Positions 49,582 through 54,954 of a stretch of DNA of 54,954 nucleotides are shown piece by piece. The stretch's first letter is position 1, and each line of letters begins with the position of its first letter. The translations under genes were made by a program, and so were the position numbers. Source of the DNA: CAYVDB01 sp964450705 (GTDB taxonomy: Bacteria; Patescibacteriota; Minisyncoccia; Phycocordibacterales; Zambryskibacteraceae); contig CAYVDB010000002.1 of NCBI GenBank assembly GCA_964450705.1, forward strand, positions 1-54,954, given 5' to 3'. The notes beneath the pieces are model-generated. The model did no database searches and had not been told where the DNA came from. It saw only the letters and a program-made list of their open reading frames with translations.

Positions 49582-50679
49582 ATGAAAATAGAATGCATTA
49601 AGGAAAAGATTCTCTACGGAGTGGCCTCAGCTGAGAAGGTTACTGGTAAAAACTTATCTTTACCAATACTTTCATCTTTATATCTTCGAGCAGAAAAAAA
49701 TAACCTTACCGTAAAGGGAACAAATTTAGATTTAGGAATTGAAATACAAATTCCAGTAAAAGTACTTGAGGAAGGGGAGGTTGTTGTTCCTGGCTCTTTA
49801 TTAAATGGAATACTTTCTAATTTACAAGAAGAAAAGATTATTCTTGAAACAAGAGAAAGTGAGCTTTTTATTATTACCAAAAATACTAGCTCAACACTGA
49901 AAACTGTATCGGCAGAAGATTTTCCTCTAATCCCTAAAACAACCAGCTCAAAAATAATAGAGATAGATACTCAAAATTTTGTTCAAGGGTTTCAGTCTGT
50001 ATGGTATAGCGCAGCTGTTACAAGTATGAAGCCTGAGCTATCGAGTGTTTACGTTTATGCAGAAAAAGAAGAATTAGTTTTTGTTGCAACAGACTCTTTC
50101 CGACTCGCAGAAAAAAGGGTTTCTATAAAAAAAGAGATAGATATGGAAGGAATTCTTATACCTTTTAAAAATATTCCTGAGATATTGCGTTTTTTGGAGG
50201 CCGGCAAGGGAGAGGTTTCTCTTTCTCTCGATAGCGGGCAGGTATCTTTTTCTAGAGAAGGAGGGTACTTAGTTTCGCGTGTCATTGAAGGGCTTTTCCC
50301 AGATTATCGACAGATAATTCCTAAAGAAGCAAAAACTGAGGTCGTGGTTCTAAAACAAGATCTTCTTCAAGCTTTAAAACTATCTCATGTTTTCTCCGAC
50401 ACATTTAATCAGGTGATCCTCCAGGTCTTTCCAAAAGAAAAAAACTTTGAAATAACTACAAAGAATGCCAACCTTGGAGAAAACAAAACTTCAATCGAGG
50501 CTGTCGTAAAGGGGGAAGACTCTATCCTTTCTTTTAATTATAAATATATTACAGATTGCTTTTCTTCTATAAAGAATGACAGCTTAACACTTTTTTTCCA
50601 CGGAGTAGGAAAACCACTTCTTATTCGAGGACTTCATGATAAGACCTTTCTTTATGTTGTTATGCCAATGAATAAATAA
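49582..50679 (+). CDS. dnaN: DNA polymerase III beta subunit (sliding clamp)
   Basis: The protein has 365 residues, matching the family. The three clamp domains are in order, with N-terminal MKIECIKEKILYGVASAEKVTGKN and LPILSSLYLRAEKNNLTVKGTNLDLGIE, RLAEKRVSI near 178-186, and the final FFHGVGKPLLIRG and VVMPMNK. It forms the ring that holds polymerase on DNA. The stop overlaps the next gene's ATG (TAATG). The usual recF and gyrB do not follow. Confidence 0.97.
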   Translation: MKIECIKEKILYGVASAEKVTGKNLSLPILSSLYLRAEKNNLTVKGTNLDLGIEIQIPVKVLEEGEVVVPGSLLNGILSNLQEEKIILETRESELFIITKNTSSTLKTVSAEDFPLIPKTTSSKIIEIDTQNFVQGFQSVWYSAAVTSMKPELSSVYVYAEKEELVFVATDSFRLAEKRVSIKKEIDMEGILIPFKNIPEILRFLEAGKGEVSLSLDSGQVSFSREGGYLVSRVIEGLFPDYRQIIPKEAKTEVVVLKQDLLQALKLSHVFSDTFNQVILQVFPKEKNFEITTKNANLGENKTSIEAVVKGEDSILSFNYKYITDCFSSIKNDSLTLFFHGVGKPLLIRGLHDKTFLYVVMPMNK

Positions 50680-50930
50680 TGAATCCTCTATCTTCGTATC
50701 TAGAGCGCCTACGCTCCATTTTAAAAGACAAGACGTTTGAAAAGAAGCAAATACAAGAAGTTATAGAGCGTTTTTCTGGAATTGTTGTAGATATAAACAA
50801 TATATCTATTCAAAACAAAACTTTGTATATCAAAGAAAATAATTATATTAAAAATGACCTTTTTCTTAAAAAAAAGATTCTAATAGAAAACCTAAAAGAA
50901 AAAGGATTTTTTATTGAGGATCTTCGATAA
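50679..50930 (+). CDS. Small protein coupled to dnaN; DciA/DUF721-like candidate
   Basis: The protein has 83 residues. An N-terminal helix (ERLRSILKDKTFEKKQIQEVIERF) precedes a strand-turn-strand (VVDINNISIQNKTLYIKENNYI) and a helix (KNDLFLKKKILIENL), the order of the DUF721/DciA core in which helicase loaders of many bacteria are found. The sequence match is weak and the protein is short. The stop codon of dnaN overlaps its start, a position close to that of dciA in actinobacteria. It convergently overlaps the PBP gene by 20 bases. Confidence 0.5.
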   Translation: MNPLSSYLERLRSILKDKTFEKKQIQEVIERFSGIVVDINNISIQNKTLYIKENNYIKNDLFLKKKILIENLKEKGFFIEDLR

Positions 50931-53430
50931 AGATTGACCCTGAAGCCTCTCCTTTGTTATAGGCGTCATCAACTACAACTACTCGGATTCTGTTTTCTCC
51001 AGATACGAAACCAACGTCTTCGGCTATGAATGTTTTTGTAAACGGAACACTTTTAACTTCTCCGAGGTACCGCTCATTAAAGAAGAATTCGGCCTTTTGT
51101 ATTGGTTTTTTTGCAACAATAAGAGGCGTTATGGAAATTGTATCGTCTGGGAAATACGAATCCTCGATTTTCGAAAGTGTCACAATGGGCTGGTTTTCTT
51201 TTGTGTGTACGTCGTCAAAGTCGCTTGGAAGGGGCGGTATGGGCTCTGGTACAAATCCAGTTGCTGATACCCACCGACTAACCCCATATTCCCAGTATTT
51301 ATATTGAGGGTCATTTTCTGGGTTTTGCGGAGCTTCTCCTCGGGGATCGTCTTTGTTAACCCAATGGAGAATGGAGTGTACTCCTCCAGAAAGATACTCT
51401 TTTGTTGTTTCTTCAGGAGTAAATTCCGTTGCTCTTTTTTTTGACACAAGATCTATTTTGTCTGATATGCCACCTTGCCACTTTCCTCTAAGTACTGGCT
51501 TTAAAGACAGAGAACTCTCAGTTAGGGGCGTAGGAAAAGATTCTCTAGGAAGTGTTTGTAAAAGTTCATCCATAAAAGCTCTCCACATGGGGGCGACAAT
51601 AAAACCCGCAACCTTTTTTTCCATAGGGGTATTGTCATTGTTTCCTGCCCACGCACCTAAGGCTATAGAAGGAGTATATCCAATGATCCAAGCGTCTTTA
51701 TAATCATTGGTGGTTCCTGTTTTTACAGCAACGTCTTTTTCTCCAAAAAACAGATAAGAAGATTGTCCAAATGCCGGAGCCCGAGCTTCATTATCTGAAA
51801 GAATATCAGATATTTTCAAGGCAACTTCACGAGGTAAAATTTCTGTCGGTTCAGGTTTTCTCTCGAAGAGTATTTTTTCAGAGCCATCTCGAACTTCTTG
51901 TATCGCAAAGGACTTATTCTTTACTCCTTCGTTTGCAAAGACGCTGTAAGCCCCAACCATTTCTAGAAGCGACACTTCGCCTCCGCCAAGTACAAGGGTA
52001 AGGCCATATTGACTTGGAGTGCCAAGGCTTTCAATTCCCATGTTTTGAGCAAGTCTAATAGAGTCTCGGATGCCAGCAAGATATAAGGTTTTTACGGAGG
52101 TTATGTTTATTGATTGAGCTAGTGAATTACGAAGCGTTATAGGCCCTCTGTAGAGGTTGTCGTAGTTCTCTGGAGAATAGCAACCGTTTTCACTCGTTGT
52201 GTTGTCAGGCGCACATCGAGTCGAGAATTGAGTTTTTACGTCAAAAAGAACAGTTTCCGGCGTAAATCCTTTTATAAAAGACTGGGCATATACAAAAGGT
52301 TTAAACGTTGAGCCCGGCTGTCGTTTTGCGGTCGCAATGTTGAAATTGCCGTCAATTTCTTCGTCAAAATAGTCGCGAGATCCAACCATTACAAGGATAC
52401 CGCCTGTTTTTGGATCAAGAGCAACAAACGCCGCGTTTTCTGCGTTAAACTTTTCTTTATTGTCTTTTGCAAAACGTTTTGCAATCTCTTCTCCTTTTAT
52501 TTGTTTTTCGTAATCAAGCGTGGTTTTTACACGGAGCCCTCCATTACGGACGGTTTCTTCCCCGTATTCTTTTTCAAGTTCTTCAATAACATAAAATACA
52601 AAATGCGGAGCTTTTATTCCGGAAGTCTCGCGTGGCTTGAATGAGACTTCTTCGACAGAAGCATCTTTAAACTCTTGTTCTGTAATAAAACCATTTCGAA
52701 GCATTTCTCGTAGTACTATATTTTTTCTTTCAACAAGACGATCAACATTTTTTCCGTAAGGTGAATAGAAGCTTGGGGCTTGTAGAAGGGCAGCCAGATA
52801 AGCTGACTGAGGAAGATTAATATCTCGGGCGCTTACTCCAAAATAGGCTTGGCTCGCTTCCTCTATACCGTAAAGAGCGCCCCCATAGGGCATTTCGTTC
52901 AAATATATAGAAAGTATCTCTTCCTTTGATATTATTTTTTCAAGTTTGAGCGCAAGCACCCACTCTTTTATTTTACGAGAGAGAAGTTTTTCTTTCGTGA
53001 GCAGAGCATTTTTTATTACCTGTTGGGTAATAGTTGAGCCTCCTTGGTTGTATTCTAAAGAGAGTATATTCGCCAAAACAGCCCTTATGATTGCTTTTGG
53101 TTTGATTCCATTGTGGCTGTAAAACTCTCTATCTTCTATTGCTATTGTTGCGTTTTTGGCGTAGCGGGAGATTTCTTCAAAAGGAATTACTGTGCGCTTT
53201 GTTTCTTGATTGACGTCGTAAAGAAGAATTTCTCCAGAAGCGTCATAAATTTTTGTTGATTCGATTACCCTGCGTTCACTAAAAGAGTCCAGGTTGGGAA
53301 GAGTGAAGGTTGATATCCAAATAAAGAATATACCAATAAAAATAAACCCCAGAATGGTAATAAGAAGCAGAATTTCTTTTTTTGAGTATTTTCTTACGCT
53401 CTTATGCACGCGTTCCAAGGCCTTTTTCAT
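50911..53430 (-). CDS. Bifunctional penicillin-binding protein 1A (GT51 and transpeptidase)
   Basis: The protein has 839 residues. A cytoplasmic lead and membrane anchor (about 20-45) are followed by the GT51 glycosyltransferase with catalytic EDREFYSHNG near 97-106 and GGSTITQQVIKN near 129-140, and a transpeptidase domain with the Ser motif GSTFK near 375-379, SIN near 441-443 and KTGT near 574-577. The C-terminal 120 residues are Ig-like. It polymerises and cross-links peptidoglycan on the outer side of the membrane. Confidence 0.95.
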   Translation of the reverse strand: MKKALERVHKSVRKYSKKEILLLITILGFIFIGIFFIWISTFTLPNLDSFSERRVIESTKIYDASGEILLYDVNQETKRTVIPFEEISRYAKNATIAIEDREFYSHNGIKPKAIIRAVLANILSLEYNQGGSTITQQVIKNALLTKEKLLSRKIKEWVLALKLEKIISKEEILSIYLNEMPYGGALYGIEEASQAYFGVSARDINLPQSAYLAALLQAPSFYSPYGKNVDRLVERKNIVLREMLRNGFITEQEFKDASVEEVSFKPRETSGIKAPHFVFYVIEELEKEYGEETVRNGGLRVKTTLDYEKQIKGEEIAKRFAKDNKEKFNAENAAFVALDPKTGGILVMVGSRDYFDEEIDGNFNIATAKRQPGSTFKPFVYAQSFIKGFTPETVLFDVKTQFSTRCAPDNTTSENGCYSPENYDNLYRGPITLRNSLAQSINITSVKTLYLAGIRDSIRLAQNMGIESLGTPSQYGLTLVLGGGEVSLLEMVGAYSVFANEGVKNKSFAIQEVRDGSEKILFERKPEPTEILPREVALKISDILSDNEARAPAFGQSSYLFFGEKDVAVKTGTTNDYKDAWIIGYTPSIALGAWAGNNDNTPMEKKVAGFIVAPMWRAFMDELLQTLPRESFPTPLTESSLSLKPVLRGKWQGGISDKIDLVSKKRATEFTPEETTKEYLSGGVHSILHWVNKDDPRGEAPQNPENDPQYKYWEYGVSRWVSATGFVPEPIPPLPSDFDDVHTKENQPIVTLSKIEDSYFPDDTISITPLIVAKKPIQKAEFFFNERYLGEVKSVPFTKTFIAEDVGFVSGENRIRVVVVDDAYNKGEASGSIFIEDPQ

Positions 53431-53476
53431 AGACGGTTAGTCAATCATAACATGCGTATCTTTTGCAAGGTTTAAT

Positions 53477-53508
53477 ATAAAAACCCCGACGTATGCCGGG
53501 GTTTTTAT
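53477..53508 (-). terminator. Intrinsic terminator after the acidic small protein
   Basis: ATAAAAACCCCG and CGGGGTTTTTAT form a 12-bp stem with loop ACGTATGC. It lies directly after the TAA of the acidic protein on the minus strand and is bidirectional. Confidence 0.9.
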
Positions 53509-53646
53509 TTACATAGTTTCTTCGTCGGCTTCGAGTTCGTCATCGTCTCCGAAATCTTCCTCATCGCCTTCTTCGAGAGCTTCCTCATCTAAGACCTCTT
53601 CTTTTTCTTCAGCACCACTTTCTTCGTCTCGCAATTCGTCGTCCAT
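53509..53646 (-). CDS. Very acidic 45-residue protein
   Basis: An ATG at 53646 opens a frame of 45 residues ending at the TAA at 53511-53509. More than half of the residues are Asp or Glu (MDDELRDEESGAEEK, then EALEEGDEEDFGDDDELEA), without Cys or aromatic clusters except one Phe. No family is recognised, but small acidic tails occur in RNA polymerase delta subunits and DNA mimics. It lies between ruvC and the PBP gene and ends at a terminator. Being so short, it could be a translated regulatory peptide or a partner of a basic protein. Confidence 0.6.
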   Translation of the reverse strand: MDDELRDEESGAEEKEEVLDEEALEEGDEEDFGDDDELEADEETM

Positions 53647-53752
53647 AATGTATGTTTTAACTTGTTAACAATACCCAAAATACATTAAGAGAATTTTGGA
53701 TTTCCTATTTGTACCAAATCGATATTTCTTTGCAAGAGGGGGTAAGGTCTTG

Positions 53753-53761
53753 TGTGGATAA
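53753..53761 (-). promoter_or_regulatory. Perfect DnaA box between ruvC and the acidic protein
   Basis: TGTGGATAA reads TTATCCACA on the minus strand. It overlaps no gene and lies 4 bases beyond the end of ruvC, about 4.4 kb from the end of dnaA. Confidence 0.5.
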
Positions 53762-53765
53762 AAGT

Positions 53766-54236
53766 CTATAGATGAACAAGTGTTGTTAGGGCTACAGCGA
53801 TGGCGTCAAATTCATCGTCACGAGCTCGCGTCTTTTTTAACCCTAAAAGCATTCGAACCATATCAATAATTTGTTTCTTATCAGCTTTTCCATAGCCAGT
53901 TACCGACATCTTTATTTCTGGAGGGCTGAATTCGTATATTGATAAACTATTTTCTGCGGCGGTAAGAAGAATTACTCCTCGCGCTTCAGATACTGGAAAT
54001 GCTGTTTTTTGATTTGCGCTAAAAAAAAGAGTTTCTATTCCAAGAACCGTAGGCTTATATGTGCTTATGATCTCTTGGCAATGCAATTTTATGGCCAGAA
54101 GTCGTTCTGGGTGTGAGAGTGAGCGCTTTGTTTCAAAACATTCTGAATAAAGTAACTTCTCTTTTGTGCGAGCATTTTTCTCAATGAGGGCAATACCTAA
54201 GCGTTCGTAACCAGGATCTATGCCAAGAACAATCAT
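53766..54236 (-). CDS. ruvC: Holliday junction endonuclease RuvC
   Basis: The protein has 156 residues from the ATG at 54236 (reading MIVLGIDPGYERLG); a longer frame extending into yebC is rejected. Active-site acids appear as GIDPG near 5-9 (Asp), GIETLFFSANQKTA near 65-78 (Glu), and RARDDEFDAIAVAL near 136-149 (Asp pair). It cuts Holliday junctions symmetrically. It follows yebC by one base and lies in the ruvB-yebC-ruvC order; ruvA is not in the window. Confidence 0.96.
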   Translation of the reverse strand: MIVLGIDPGYERLGIALIEKNARTKEKLLYSECFETKRSLSHPERLLAIKLHCQEIISTYKPTVLGIETLFFSANQKTAFPVSEARGVILLTAAENSLSIYEFSPPEIKMSVTGYGKADKKQIIDMVRMLLGLKKTRARDDEFDAIAVALTTLVHL

Positions 54237-54237
54237 A

Positions 54238-54768
54238 TTATTCTGAGACGTTGGTAAACACTTCTTGAACTTCATCGTTTTCCTCAAGTTCATCAATGAT
54301 TTGTTCCAAGAGTTGGCCATCTTTTTCTTCAAGTGAAACCGTAACGTTCGGAATCCATCCTTCCGTTGTTTTTTCAAATGCCCAACTTGCACTACCGATT
54401 CCCGCGAGCGAAATATTGTGATTTGATAGTATGTGTTTAATTTCTTGAGCCGCTTTGTTTTTGTTTGACGTCAAAGCTTCAATAATAAGAGCACAGCCAC
54501 CGGGTCCGTATGCTTCATAAGTAATACTTTCAAGGTCTCCGTCCGCTTCTCCTGCTCGTTTGAGAGCGCGTAGAATATTATCATTTGGAACGTTTAGTGA
54601 ACGAGCCTTTTCAATAGCTGCCCGAAGTCCTGGGGCAGAAACGTTTCCCTGAGCCTTTTTTGCTTCAACCGAAATCATTCGCACAAGTTTGCCGTATATT
54701 TTTGATTTTTGGGCGTCAGTTTTTTCCTTCTGACGTTTTATTTTTGACCATTTATTATGTCCTGCCAT
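54238..54768 (-). CDS. yebC: YebC/PmpR-type protein, shortened
   Basis: The protein has 176 residues, against about 240-250 in most bacteria. The N-terminal domain is intact: MAGHNKWSKIKRQKEKTDAQKSK and NVPNDNILRALKRAGEADG. The start of the second domain (YEAYGPGGCALIIEALTSNKNKAAQEIKHIL) is followed, after WAFEK, by a jump to the last conserved segment (PNVTVSLEE and ELEENDEVQEVFTN). About 70 residues of the usual middle part are missing. YebC acts in translation or as a regulator. It sits between ruvB and ruvC with 2- and 1-base gaps. Confidence 0.92.
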   Translation of the reverse strand: MAGHNKWSKIKRQKEKTDAQKSKIYGKLVRMISVEAKKAQGNVSAPGLRAAIEKARSLNVPNDNILRALKRAGEADGDLESITYEAYGPGGCALIIEALTSNKNKAAQEIKHILSNHNISLAGIGSASWAFEKTTEGWIPNVTVSLEEKDGQLLEQIIDELEENDEVQEVFTNVSE

Positions 54769-54770
54769 GT

Positions 54771-54954
54771 TTATAAGAGTTTTTCCTGTAAATTTGCCGG
54801 AGGCTTATAGCCCATGTGTTCGTATCCAAGAGCAGTCAGTACACGTCCACGCGGGGTTCGCTCTAAAAATCCAATCTGTAATAGATAAGGTTCGTTAAAC
54901 TCTTCGAGCGTCTCTTCTTCTTCAGATAGGGAGGCTGAAAGAGTGTTTAGCCCC
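54771..54954 (-). CDS. ruvB: Holliday junction helicase RuvB (C-terminal end)
   Basis: Only the last 60 residues are in the window, running off the right edge. They carry the end of the RuvB winged-helix domain: GLNTLSASLSEEEETLEEF, EPYLLQIGFLERTPRGRVLT and LGYEHMGYK. RuvB is the ATP-driven motor of branch migration. The stop lies 2 bases before the yebC ATG, so ruvB-yebC-ruvC is one operon. Confidence 0.95.
   Translation of the reverse strand, partial: GLNTLSASLSEEEETLEEFNEPYLLQIGFLERTPRGRVLTALGYEHMGYKPPANLQEKLL

Overview
The window looks like chromosomal DNA from a Candidate Phyla Radiation bacterium (Patescibacteria), most likely of the Parcubacteria group. The evidence is moderate to low GC, very tight gene packing, weak or absent ribosome-binding sites, shortened core proteins (a trigger factor without its isomerase domain, a YebC without part of its C-terminal half), a single Xer recombinase, and the PrgI-TraC-VirB4-type secretion cluster found in many of these genomes. 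The species cannot be told from the sequence alone.

Layout. (1) 1-9457, minus strand: a type IV pilus and surface block with two prepilin-like proteins, PilC, PilB, a 1230-residue secreted repeat protein and a membrane-anchored protein. (2) 9573-11012: an isolated, GC-rich, strongly ribosome-binding-site-led gene for a zinc-metallopeptidase lipoprotein that looks foreign. (3) 11029-18881: core genes nusA, ppa, two small envelope proteins, tig, rsmE, clpP, rny and an HU-family gene. (4) 18885-21559: five minus-strand tRNA genes (Gly-GCC, Pro-GGG, Pro-TGG, Gly-TCC, Arg-TCG) interleaved with small genes (RNHCP protein, a deoxyribosyltransferase-like protein, YraN), a perfect parS-type palindrome and a repeated block after both tRNA-Gly genes. 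(5) 21652-33259: cca, a structured RNA candidate, xth, a Xer recombinase, rpsO, a NYN-domain protein, a DksA/TraR-type protein, YifB/ComM, a LysM-M23 hydrolase, a UvrD/PcrA helicase and rsmA. (6) 33224-46634: a cell-envelope and type IV secretion-like region (peptidoglycan-binding protein, VirB6/TrbL-like channel protein, PrgI, TraC-like, VirB4 ATPase, and a VirB2-like membrane protein fused to an M15-like peptidase domain). (7) 46642-50930: the replication origin region, rpmH-rnpA-yidC diverging from dnaA-dnaN, with DnaA boxes in both gaps. (8) 50911-54954, minus strand: a bifunctional penicillin-binding protein, a tiny acidic protein, ruvC, yebC and the end of ruvB.

How the parts fit. The pilus block and the secretion-like block would together give this small-genome cell surface appendages and a DNA or protein channel, with LysM-M23, peptidoglycan-binding and M15-like proteins able to open the wall locally. 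The tRNA genes do not encode CCA, and the CCA-adding enzyme is beside them. oriC with a DciA-like candidate behind dnaN, a parS-type site about 27 kb away and a Xer recombinase belong to the replication and segregation machinery. Several plus-strand genes have an extended -10 box 6-7 bases before the ATG, which suggests leaderless mRNAs are common here.
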